Assembly (NCBI GenBank): GCA_963377175.1
Contig: CAUJNA010002813.1
Span: 745,554-809,553, forward strand
Reading direction: 5' to 3'
Origin: Effrenium voratum
Lineage: Eukaryota > Sar > Dinophyceae > Suessiales > Symbiodiniaceae
Length of the DNA stretch: 64,000 nt
Shown: positions 31,240-41,743 of the stretch, piece by piece
Layout of the letters: each line of letters starts with the position of its first letter
Position numbering within the stretch: position 1 is the stretch's first letter
Made by a program: the position numbers and the translations under genes
The notes under the pieces: generated by a model
What the model saw: only the letters and a program-made list of their open reading frames with translations
What the model was told of the DNA's origin: nothing
Databases searched by the model: none

Positions 31240-33694
31240 ACTTACAAGGAGCTAAGACAAGTGCACACCAACGGCTACACTTTAGCCCAGAATAAATCGA
31301 ACTCACAGGAGAAAAGGCCTTGGTCACTGCTCCGGCCGAGAAAAACATGTTTGCACCATTGCCCAACCAAGTTCACCGTGCCTTCTTGTTAAACAATTTT
31401 GTTCGGGGAGGTGAATCCAGGAGGATTTAGCCAGCGCCTTGATTTGTTTGGTATCATAATTTTGTCTTTCTCTGTTTGGTTATCATTAATTGCTTCATGG
31501 ATTCCCTACCAAGAAAGAGCCATTTCAGAATGACGAGTACAAGACCTCTAGTTTCCCCGAAGTCGGCTTTGGCTTCACAATGTCACAGGCTTCCGCATGT
31601 AAGAATCTCATCCCCTGACCACAAACAGTGGCCACCAGGCAATATTCACATCATTCAACGAGGAAACTGCAAGGACCCCCGCTTCACACCAGCGCTTGGG
31701 CTTCGGCAAACTAGAGGTCCTTCGCCCAAGGAAAGGTCGCTAGCCTGAGGGCGAGTCATGCCCCCACTGTCTCTCTGGTGTTGGGGAGATGTGTTTGGCA
31801 TACTTCAGGACGAATCCTGCCACTTTGAGTGTTTTGTTACCACTGTCAAAGGCGGGGACAACCTGAAAAAGCATCTGAAGCGGTCAAAACCCCCGGGGAA
31901 AATATTTGGCACGCGAGACCCACGGATGCAAGCGACGAGTGACCAAACATGTTCCTCAGCTAGGTTCCTTTGGTTTCGGTTCCATACTGTCTCTTCTTTG
32001 GAGGCCCCGAAAACTATGAGGGTCACGCGCAATGAAAGAGGTTGTGTTGGATGCCCGTTTAAGGTGCTAAGAAAGAGTGTTTCAATTGGTGGAATGATTT
32101 GTCCAGTCTCTTTGGGTCTTTGAAGCACAGGGTTCTCTATATTTCCCCTTCCATCATCCTGCCACAAGGAATGTCACTTAAAAGATTAATTTAGTGTCAA
32201 TTTCACGGAAGGGCCACGGGCCTGCCCATTTTTAACCAGCCAAAACAATATATATATATATATACACGCATATATACACGTTATACACAAGAAACCCAGT
32301 TGTATTTGTTACGCAGCTGAGCAACCTGCAAAGAACAAGGGCCTCAAAGAAAAAATGTTCCTTGAACATTGAAAACAAGCAAACAGTCTCAAGTGTTCAT
32401 CAATAGCATCCAGTAAAACTGTTTCTGGGACTCCACCGAAAGCACACTTCCAATATTAATGTTGGTCTTTTCGAACCCATGCATATTGGAGGACACATTA
32501 TCTTCCATTTGCTGAAGCTCCCCGGAAAAAATAAACATATTTCCAGTAGTGCTGGATTCCCTTTAAAACCAACAAGGGCAAATCAACAATATTCTTCAGC
32601 AATTGGAAGCATTTGAACGGCTCGAAGGAGTGTGATCCTCTCGATTAAGTCGACTTCCTTCGATTGAATTGGCAGGCGGCTCCCCTTGGGTCTGGCCACG
32701 GACGATATGAGGTAATCGGTTTTACATCAGAGCCCTATTTGGTTTCTGGTGATATTGTCGCATCAGTTGTATCCAGTTCCTTGATACCCAAAAAGCGTGG
32801 CTTCCAAGCCGAGTTGCCTTTTTAGTAGGAAACCAAACATGTTCCTTTCGAATTTGAAGGGTGGTTCCTTTGGTTGCCCATGTAAATTGATGTCCTCCTT
32901 TTTGCCTAAACGGGTGTTGGGTCACCCAGCGCTTCCGGTGAACCCAGTGTAACACATCAACCCATTACCTCATCCAGTCAAACCCATCTTTGCTTTGCTG
33001 CAAACCAGGACTTCCTATTGGTGACTGGCATTCACCGGGTAGCCTCATTCACATAAAGTACGTTTTTGAAAGGGTCCGATTGTGCAAGGGCAACAATGGT
33101 TGCTCAGCCTGGCTTGCCATTTTGGGCACCCACTCTTCCACTCGATGCATCTGCAGCTAGACGAATCGGCAGAAGGTCGGAGCTCGAAAAAAGTCGAAAG
33201 GGCTTGTGGTGTCTGCTTGTTCGAGAAGGCAGGCTTGTCGCTTTGACTTTGCGCGACTCGCATACAGTTGCTGTTGCGCCTTGGGCATGTGGCACACATC
33301 CCAATCTCACAGCTCGCCGCACATTTGCCTCCACCACACACACACACACAACTAGCACTGAATGGTTGCAGCCAACAAGTTTTGTCATAACCTCCATCCT
33401 CCTAGGGTCCCTGACTCTAAGTCTTGCCCTGGTCCGGCTCGGCTCATAGCACCAACCTTTCAACCCCATTCCCCCTTTCTCCGGCGCCTGCTTGTTCTCG
33501 CCGATGGTGCTTAAGGGCATGTAGTTCGCATCCGCCTCCGCCTGGCTAGCATCGAGGGGGGTCATGGGCAACGGGTGTCGGTGGCCATGGTTCCCTGTGA
33601 ACGGTTTAGTGAGTTTTTGATTGGCTTGGGTTTGGTTGATTGGTTTGGGGGCTGGCGACTTTGCATAAACACACCTCAAAAAAACTTGCCCTCG
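31240..33694. other. Region without a recognised gene
   Basis: Opposed open frames at about 31758-32167 have no motif. A short TA run lies at 32250-32275. The motif GGAAACCAAA recurs near 32828. Confidence 0.5.
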
Positions 33695-33749
33695 AACAAA
33701 CAAACAAACAAACAAACAAACAAACAAACAAACAAACAAACAAACAAAC
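33695..33749. repeat. AAAC tetranucleotide microsatellite
   Basis: About 13 uninterrupted copies of CAAA, followed by an imperfect tail to about 33773. Confidence 0.95.
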
Positions 33750-36700
33750 CAAAAACAGAAAACAAACAAACCACCATTTGCTAATTGGTGGGCCCTGTTT
33801 TTGGAGTTTTTCCAGTCTTCCTCTATTTGGTGGTTGATTGGTGGTTTGGAGGATCTGGGTGGGTTCCCATTCCTCAACAAGAACCTTTTGGCTAATCCCC
33901 AAGCCACCAACCCAAACAACTGGGTTCATTATTTTGACCATTTCTGGGGGTCAAAGTCAGAAACTTGGGTGTTTTCCTTGTAACCAACCACTTGGGGGGT
34001 GACTTTGATAATTGTAAATATTGGGGCCAGAACAACCAATCAGGGGTTCCCAGACTGTACGGTAAGCTTCCAGGTGGGAGTCACGAGTTTCTGGGGCCAT
34101 CAGATTGCAGGGAGCATGTCGCTCAAAAAAAGTTGGCCCCAGATATAAGAAACACCTGGACTGACTTGGTGGTCCGTTCAACAAAGTGCAGGATCCCCTC
34201 CAAGATGGGCTTCTGGGCTGCAGCCCCTGTTCATCCACCAAATTATCATTCCTAAGTTCCCGTTGCTATCAAGGACTCAAGTCATGTATCCCTGGGATGG
34301 TATCAACCAGTTTCCAGGGAAACCAACCAACTTTTTGGAACGTATACATGGCTTGTTTGGAAGGGTTCGCCCAGGGTTCGCCCAGGGTACGCTCAGGGTA
34401 CGCCGAGGGGTGGCAACCATTCTTGACACTGGTGGTTGAAACAATGTCGAATCCACTTGACAATAAGCTGCAGTGGCCAAAGGACACATATCAAGAGCGC
34501 CCGGTTGATTCAACAGGTCGCATTGGAAGGTCCCTGATGAAAACGGCCATGCCACTGATCGCTTTGGATACTTAGCCCACGTGAGGCTTACAGCAAGTGG
34601 AACAGCAAAGGTTGACACGGGGTGCTTCACATGGCGCACTTCCTGGTGGGAGCTGACGAAACAAACGGAGACTTCATTCCTGGGCAGAAGCGTGACACAC
34701 CCACAAAGCAGATGTTCAGATTGCCTGCTGCAAAACTCAGCCAAGGTTTCTCAATCTTCGCTGCAAGAGGTGATGTTTCAGACCGCAAAGCGACATTGTG
34801 GTTGGACCTCTAAGACGAAAAAACGCGGGTGCCTTGTTGGACAGCATGAAGCTGACCATGCTGCCAGGAGCTGATTGCACCTGGCAAACAGTCCATCTGA
34901 GCGCCCCAAAAGGCCTCTGGGTGGTTTAAGCCGAGGAGCTCCTATGGTGACCTTTGTTTCCCGAGCCCAACCCAAACTGGCCACATTGTTATACCATTGT
35001 CAAAGTCACCCCGTTCAGAGGTAGGGCAACATTCGCCCTGGTAGATTAAAGGGAAACAAACCCACATTCTGACTGGAAAAAACCCCGAAGGGCTGGATGG
35101 TCTTAAAGCCTCTTTGACTCCGTGCCCAACTTTAGGAAACCGGATGCACGGAACCTATTGGAACCTTGACGAAACATAGACTGGGACATCAAGAGGCGAT
35201 AGGTTTGCACGCGCCCCTTTGGGCGCAAGTGAGCTGATTGTTTCGAGGGAGTCCCTTGGGAGTGGTTCACAGTTGAACACAAACTTAGCTTTATGAGAGC
35301 TCATAGTATGGATCTTGCTTTCTGAACCTCTAGGCCAGACCCAATCAAACAATCTGTGGAGGTGCTAAACAGGTTCACAATGGTTGCTTGAACTATCCAG
35401 GCATGGGGCACCAAGAAAGGATACCCCATGTTTGATTGGCCGATCCAAGGTCCCTTCTCGGAAAGATGGGTGTCAAATCGGGAGTCTGGACACATTTTCC
35501 CTTCCCTTGTGGCTTCCTTTTCGGTCGCACAACGTTCTGGAATACTTCGGACCCAGCTTGGATGCGTGGTCACCACCTTTCTTTTCGGCATAGACGAGTC
35601 TTTGAGAGCTGAAGACTGAGACATCTCGCCTCCCCCGAGGCTGCGCAGTACTTGACTTTTACAGCACCGCTGTCGATGGAAGTATATGTGACCGCAGCAA
35701 GGATCAGGGAGCTCCTGTCAAGTTGGAAGGAACAAACCGTTGGCCGTGCCCCCAGCAAGGGAGCCCGGCAGTTTTGGACAAGAGACTCGTTTCATGTGCC
35801 TGAGCAAAGCAAAGAACCACTTGACTAGCCCCCTGAAACACAAAACGCCATCTACTTCCCCTCACGTGCGGCGTTCACACGATGCGCCGGCGGCAGCGGA
35901 TGTCACCTGACGTGGGGTCTGATAGCAAAACCAGGCTTCGAATAGGTTCCGCTAAGACACCATAGTCAGGGGGTCTGATCGCTTGCACCGAAGGACAATC
36001 ACATGTGTAGCAGCCGAAGGGTGTGTTAGAAACCATTCAACAGGTCACCCAAGATTGCTCTTCATCCTTCGTGGCAACTTTCGTCCGTGGTCAGCACTAT
36101 TGTTCACTTGGGCTATGCGAAAGCCTCCGGTGAAACTTTGTTGTGATAACTTTGAAACACATGCGCCAGGGTTGCGACTTCTCTCCAGAATGAAGCTCAC
36201 CAAACACTGACCACAAAGTTGTCACACCCAAATCGGCATCTAGTTGGTTGCGGAAACTTGGCTGGGGACCTCAAGGAGTTAAAAGAGCAGAAGGGGACCT
36301 TCTGCACCAACTTTCATGTGCCCTGTTTCAGGTGCAAACAAGGCTGGCGGACCCTTGACTCCGCCCCCTTGCTTCACAGCTCCACTGATTGGGTGACCCG
36401 TTGAATTGGTTCCAACACATGGGTTCCTTTCGCATGCCACACACACACACTGTCCTGGGCAAACGAGCGAAACCCCGGTTTTGAACGAACCTGTGTTTTT
36501 CTTTGTCCGGTTTGAAGCGTTCAGGGCCTTGGAAACGCTGCAGGACATGGCATCTTTCCGGGACATGGCAGCCAAACGAGGTGCTCAACTCTGCGAAGCG
36601 TTTGCTTGCACAATGACATGCATCGGGCGAACCCGAAGCAACTATGGGACATAGTCCGCTTCATCCCTATAGTAACTTCTTTTCCTGCCACTACTTCTCC

Positions 36701-37137
36701 GAATATGTGCATATGAGGGTCATGTCCACGATGTGCTGCTTTGTTGTTGGTAGCAGCTTTTCTTCTTTGACCTCCAGCACGGCTTTCCTCTTGGGGCCAT
36801 GGATTTGCCATGGTCTATAGCTGTGAGGGGGAAGGGCCTCACTTTTGTGACTTTGGCAACCAGCGACCAGTGGCATTTTGCCTGGAGCGTTTAATTTCAT
36901 AGCATCTACCTCCAAAAAGCGACTTTGACAACCAACGTCTCCTGAATGGACCCAAGAGCCCGTACCGGGTTCGAAATTGGTTCCGTTCAGTCCAGGTTCC
37001 ACATCGGGTGCAACATGGCCATGAATTTAGCTTGGAACCCGAAATGGTGGACATCATGTTGCTTCATGTCCACCACTTTGGAGGTAGCTCCTTAAAACTC
37101 GTAGCCACCCAACCCCCGCCTCTTTCGTGGCCTGCGC
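33750..37137. other. Region with weak signals only
   Basis: A 12-bp tandem motif (TTCGCCCAGGG and variants, four copies) lies at 34364-34409. At 36524-36654 a plus-strand frame reads ALETLQDMASFRDMAAKRG and LCEAFACTMTCIGRTRSNYG before a TAG; it might be a terminal exon but has no family signal. The rest holds nothing I can support. Confidence 0.4.
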
Positions 37138-37253
37138 CTGCGATCCGCCTTGGCGGCTGCCAAGGCGTCCCCGAAGGAAGCGCCCGGCGAGCCGGAAGGC
37201 GCGTCAGGCGCGTCGCCGTAGGTGAGAGCACTGCCAGCATCTTCATCCTCTTC
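37138..37253 (-). CDS. Exon of unrecognised coiled-coil gene (most downstream found)
   Basis: Acceptor CCAG-G and donor CAG-GC bound a frame reading EEDEDAGSALTYGDAPD, then PSGSPGASFGDALAAAKADR. It is acidic at the start and alanine/glycine/serine-rich later, with G/C-ending codons. It begins in phase 0 and therefore joins the exon at 37596-37688 in frame. Probably a disordered segment after the coiled coil. Further exons downstream were not found. Confidence 0.6.
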
Positions 37254-37595
37254 CTGGACAGCGCGTTTCACCCACATACGAGTGGCACCTTAGGGGGACC
37301 CCCAAAATGGTGAGTTGGCGAGTGCCCTCTTGGATTGCCTTTAAGCCCAAATAAGCAAACATGCATGGCGTTTTTGTGTTTGGCGTGCCACATGCATCAA
37401 AGTTTCAAGTTGCAGCTTGTCGCATACAAGAGCGCGAAACGCTTTGGCAGTTGCGACCACCCAAGCCATCTCCCACTCGACCCCTCCAAAAAGTCAACCT
37501 CTCCATCCCCAGCCCACCCCTCGCCCCAATTCCCATCCCATTTTCCAACCCCCCAAGCATCCCCAGGCATCCCAACCCACCTCAGACTCCTCTAC

Positions 37596-37688
37596 CTCGA
37601 TCCCTGCAGCGCTCAGCGCTTCCTCCACCTTCCCCAGGCGTCGCGTCAGCCGGTCCACCGCCGCCACCAGCTCCGAGATGACCCGCGC
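37596..37688 (-). CDS. Exon of unrecognised gene, coiled coil
   Basis: Exactly 31 codons between TGTCAG-G and GAG-GT encode ARVISELVAAVDRLTRRLGK and VEEALSAAGIE. Hydrophobic residues recur in a heptad-like pattern (V-I-L-V-V-L-L-V-L), so a coiled coil is likely. Nearly all third positions are G or C. Both ends are in phase 0, joining 38369-38410 upstream and 37138-37253 downstream without a shift. This is one of the few canonical GT donors in the window. Not recognised as a family. Confidence 0.75.
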
Positions 37689-38368
37689 CTGACATTTTGG
37701 GCCGAGGGGGGGGTGTCTAGGTCCTCCAGTAGAGAGGTTAGAACAAGGGGTAGTCTATTTCAGTAGGGGGTACCCTCTGTTTAGGATACCCTTTTGCGAG
37801 GGGTAGTCTATTTTTGAGCGGTATCCCTTTTTTTTCTGTAGTCTATTTTAGTGGGGGGAACCCTCCCCCCAAAAAGGATAAAAGGGCACTACTGGGGGAC
37901 CTAGGTGTGGTTTTTGTTTGGTCGCGCTTGGCGGATCCGGAAACCGGGAGCTTTGAGGTCTTCGAGGTCTCTCGGATACTTGTTCCCCAGTCAGCCTCGG
38001 GTCGTTTACGTACAAGATAACGCGTCAACATGGGAAAGCAGAGCAGAGCAACCACCAAAGCTACCGACACGTCGAACACTTAAGCAACCTGTTCAATGGA
38101 ATGTGTGTGTTTACACCGCTTACACCCTTTGGGAGCTCAGCTTAACGGGAAGGCTGTTGCGCACACCCCTCTCCCCAACAAGGGAAGAACAAAACACGAA
38201 TGCAGTTTCAGCAGTGGGCTGAACAATCCAAGGAACCAAGGGGTCGGTGCCCGACCAGGGGTTAAAATCCTGACCTTGCTTGGGAGAATCCGTACAAATC
38301 CCCCTCAAAACGGCTATATACCTTGAATGATCCCTTCATGTTTCTCAAGGCGTCGAAAGCGCTGTCGC

Positions 38369-38410
38369 CTGCATCTCGCTGTTCGCCCGAGGGCCTCGGT
38401 GGGCTTCGAC
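38369..38410 (-). CDS. Small exon of unrecognised coiled-coil gene
   Basis: Fourteen codons, VEAHRGPRANSEMQ, between acceptor AAAG-G and donor CAG-GC, phase 0 at both ends. Joined to the next exon the peptide runs smoothly into the coiled coil (SEMQ-ARVISEL). Small and therefore less certain than its neighbour. Confidence 0.5.
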
Positions 38411-39844
38411 CTTTGCCCGGTCATGCGCCCTGCCCCCAAATCAAACACGGCAACCCAGCAGATTCCTTTAAAGGGGGACACCCTTGGTTGGTCTTGCGGG
38501 GGCCAAAATGAAACCTCGCGATTTGTTCGGGGTCCAGGCGAATTCCATTGGGGGTGTGGTCAAACAGGGAAACTCAAGGTCCCCTCTGTTGACACGTATC
38601 CCAAGCCCTTCTGCCGAAGCCGCTGTTCTCCCGCTCGACCCGGGGGGGCGCGGAGCCATACTCCTGAACCCATGGGCATCCCATTCGGAAAGCTTTCTGC
38701 GTGAGAGCACCGCAGAGGAGTTATCTACCGGATCTCTTGCGGAATCCTTTCGAGAGGCAAGCAACACCTACTAGAGATCAGTACCTAGCTAATGCTCTTT
38801 CGGATGTTTTTAATACACTCCTTCGCCCATCTCCGCTTGTTCTTTTTTCCGCAAACCGGTTGCTTTTTGCTTCCTGAGCTGCTCCGCGGTTGAAGTCGTT
38901 TTGTGAAGTGAGCTCCAGGAACTCTCGCCCAACCAGTCGCCGGTCCCCGGTATAATCCCCCGAAACCGCCGAGACGATTCTAAAGGGCATTCAAATGAAA
39001 GGCGGTTGTTTCCAAATCTGATTTGTAGATTGGTCCTTTCAAAGCCCTTTAAAACAATTGCCGTTTGGAGCAGGTATCCACTGATTTGCAGCTTCCTGCT
39101 CTCAGTGTTTTCAGCACCCGGCAACACAAAATGCTGAGATGTTCCTAATTCTCAGCTTAGCGCCCAAAATTTGCCGCTGGGTGGCTTAAGCGGGAGCATT
39201 CTTTTCTTCCAGGCCTGATAAAATAGCTGGGGGGTTTACTAATAGAGCTGGAAGGACTCGAGCCTTCAACCTTCATCCGTACACAGGGTGATACGGTACC
39301 ATTGCGGCTGAGAGCCCCCTCAAAATTTCAGAAGCGGGAAATGCTGTACTGTCCCCTTAAAAAACTTAAATCGACATACTGTTGCAAGGAGTGTTACACT
39401 GTGTTCAGCACTTCGCAGCACAAGGCATTAAGGGTCCCTATTTTTCCTCTGGCTTCATGACCTGAACATTTGCAAGCCCATGAAACAACTCCATTTCTAT
39501 AGTCATGCCCGTTTTTAAGTGGTGCAAGCGAACCAGAAGATAGAACATGTCGCAAATCATGGCAAAAACGCTGTTTCTTTTCATCGTTCTTGCAGTTCCA
39601 AGCAAAGCACCTGTCCCTCTGTCCAACAATGGCTGCAGACCAAAGGCGGAAATGTTTGGGGGGTCAACCTTCCGGTACCCCTGAAAGCTGCCCCATACCA
39701 CCCACTCCCCTTGCCTATCTGGGCCTATGCACCCCCAACACGCCTTCAGCTGTTGAAAAAAAACAAAAGTAACTTTGAAGGACAAAAACTCAAGTTTCAA
39801 GAAAAACCACCTGGCGTTCGCCCCTTTTTGCCCCCCATTCTCGT
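38411..39844. other. Probable intron of the coiled-coil gene
   Basis: No further exon is convincing. Opposed frames at 38468-38774 lack splice support. The segment contains the tRNA-like sequence at 39246-39316. Confidence 0.4.
39246..39316 (-). other. tRNA-like sequence, possible SINE head
   Basis: On the minus strand, GAAGG-CTCGAGT-CCTTC (39267-39251) forms a perfect T-arm with a 7-base loop and a B-box-like GGCTCGAGTCC. About 43 bases upstream, TCAGCCGCAATGGTACC resembles an A box, and CCGTA/TACGG can form a middle stem. The acceptor stem and a 7-base anticodon loop cannot be completed, so it is not a functional tRNA as read. Confidence 0.35.
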
Positions 39845-39929
39845 CTCCTCGGCGAACTGGTCCACCGGCACGGCCGCACCCGCCGCCGCCTCGAAGAGCT
39901 CGCCCCAGGCGGCCATGGGCCCGGCTTCG
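39845..39929 (-). CDS. Exon of unrecognised gene, alanine-rich
   Basis: After acceptor CCCCAG the frame reads EAGPMAAWGELFEAAAGAAV, then PVDQFAEE, with almost exclusively G/C third positions (GCG, GCC, GTG, CTC). The downstream limit is uncertain (GCCGAG-GAGACG; a GA donor is possible). It probably belongs to the same minus-strand gene as the coiled-coil exons. No family recognised. Confidence 0.6.
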
Positions 39930-41040
39930 CTGGGGTCCGGTCGGGTCAGGGCCGGTTGGGTTGGGGAAAATGTGCCAAGGAGTTCCCATGAAATTTGAGT
40001 GTGGGTCAAAGTTCAACAGGGGCCTCTGCAGGTTTTAGTCCTTTCCATTTACCAGGGCAACCCATTTTGGGTTGGCCTATGTTTGACCCACAGCCATGTG
40101 AATTCCCCCTTTTCATAAAGGAAGAGTCTGTAAACATGTCTTGCAATGAGTCCTCATTCTGTTCAAGCATCAGTCTTTAAGACCAGCCGTTTTCTAGAGT
40201 GGGTGGTCGGGAAAGACGGATCCTTGCCTTGTTCATTCCCCACTTGCTTGCAAGAGAACAAGGGACATCCCTGCAATTGACCGTTCAGTTGTAATATGTA
40301 GGTAAACAAGTCCACTCATGAAAACAGCAAAAATGATATTGGGAAAATGAGGGTGGGGAAGACCGACGCTCTCCTTCTCTTTCTCTCTCTCTCTCTCATC
40401 TGAGGCCGAGAGTTTTTCTCCGGGTCTGAAAACGCTATTTGAGCGCCAATCAGAGTCAACTTCTTGGAATTCGCCAACGATGATGGGACTTACAGATAGT
40501 TCAGTTTTGCCAGCAACACATGTAGATGTATTGACCAGACTTGATGTCGTGTTTGGTTGACCTGGATTAAAGTTTATGTATAGTGGATCACATGTGGAGT
40601 GACAATGTGCAAGGCTATGCGGGTGGTTGTCCCCACGGCGACGCAACACAATCAGGGTCCCAAAGGCCTTCTCTTGACCACGTGAAATGGCTGAACATGA
40701 TCCGACACTTCTGGCCAAATGGCTGCGGAAGCGCGTCGACAAGGCTCCACCCCCAGCATGGCTCGTCTTCTGGCACCAGCCCATTTTGAGACAATGGCTC
40801 AGCGCCCCATACTTTCACTTCCCAAGGTCGCTTCCGCGCACAAATGGGCAAAGTAAGGAACAGGGTTGATCTTTCTAGGGCACAAAAAAAAGGAAATGGC
40901 TTCCGACAAACATGGATGCTAATGGTCGCTCCTTTTGATACTGGTTGCAAACATTGGACCAGCGGAAACTTCTCAGCGGGTTCAATGACCCCTCCCCACA
41001 GCAAAACAGGGATCAACCGTCCGAAAAAAAAAGAAAGGCA
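39930..41040. other. Probable intron
   Basis: No supportable feature apart from a TC run near 40381-40398. A 183-codon minus-strand frame (40233-40784) lacks codon bias and motifs. Confidence 0.4.
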
Positions 41041-41356
41041 ACAAACAAACAAAGAAGCGCAAGCAAGCAAAGAAAAGCAAAGCAAGGCAAAGCAAAGCAA
41101 AGCAAGCAAGCAAGCAAAGCAAAGCAAAGCAAAGCAAAGCAAAGTAAAGTAAAGTAAAGCAAAGCAAGCAAAGCAAATCAAAGCAAAGCAAAGCAAAGTA
41201 AAGCCAAGCAAGCAAGCAAGCAAGCAAGCAAAGCAAAGCAAAGCAAAGCAAAGCAAAGCAAAGCAAAGCAAAGCAAGCAAAGCAAATCAAAGCAAAGCAA
41301 AGCAAAGCAAAGTAAAGCAAAGCAAAGCAAGCAAGCAAGCAAGCAAAGCAAAGCAA
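41041..41356. repeat. AAGC / AAAGC microsatellite
   Basis: About 315 bp of CAAG and GCAAA units with two nearly repeated halves (41159-41220 and 41272-41345 share the order AAATCAAAGC, AAAGTAAAGC, GCAAGCAAGC). Leu/Phe/Cys-rich minus-strand frames are artefacts. Confidence 0.95.
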
Positions 41357-41452
41357 TTTGTATATGTATATATACATACGTATATAAGCACACGCCTCTC
41401 ATGTATCCGCTTGCTTCCACCGGTCCCCGGCTCGTACTCGCGCTCGCCCGGC

Positions 41453-41530
41453 CTTTCCCAGGCGCGCCAGCATGGGGGAGTTGGGTGAGGAGGCCCGGGA
41501 CTGGGACCGGCTCTCCACGTCTTCCTCGTC
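41453..41530 (-). CDS. Exon of unrecognised gene, acidic/serine-rich
   Basis: Twenty-six codons between GTGAG-G and AAAG-GC read DEEDVESRSQSRASSPNS and PMLARLGK, phase 0 at both ends and strongly G/C-ending. It looks like a disordered, possibly phosphorylated linker. Grouping with the exons at 37-42 kb is by strand and codon style only. Confidence 0.55.
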
Positions 41531-41631
41531 CTCACCCGATGGAAATCCACAGATCAAAGGGTTTGGTCGGAACATCTACGGGACATGGCCCCAAAAGGCC
41601 CGAAACTTACGCTGTTGTCCTCCAGAATTTC

Positions 41632-41743
41632 CTGCCCTTCAACAAGAAGCAAAACTCGCGCGGGTCGTGAGGGGCAAACACCTTCCGGGTTTCGGAAGCG
41701 AGCGACGCTAGCCCGGGCTTGGAATCGCCAAAGGCTCCGAAGC
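41632..41743 (-). CDS. Exon of unrecognised gene
   Basis: After acceptor TCTCAG-G the frame reads FGAFGDSKPGLASLASETR and KVFAPHDPREFCFLLKG, ending at GGGCAG-GA. Mixed aromatic, charged and glycine residues look like part of a folded domain. Its end phase does not match the exon at 41453-41530 directly, so another exon or a different donor is needed. A second frame on this strand (ARVLLLVEGQEILEDNS before GTAAGT) overlaps and is the main alternative. Confidence 0.5.

Noticed and set aside
40982..41420. Leu/Phe/Cys-rich 'membrane protein' frames
   Set aside because: Artefacts of the AAGC/AAAGC microsatellite.
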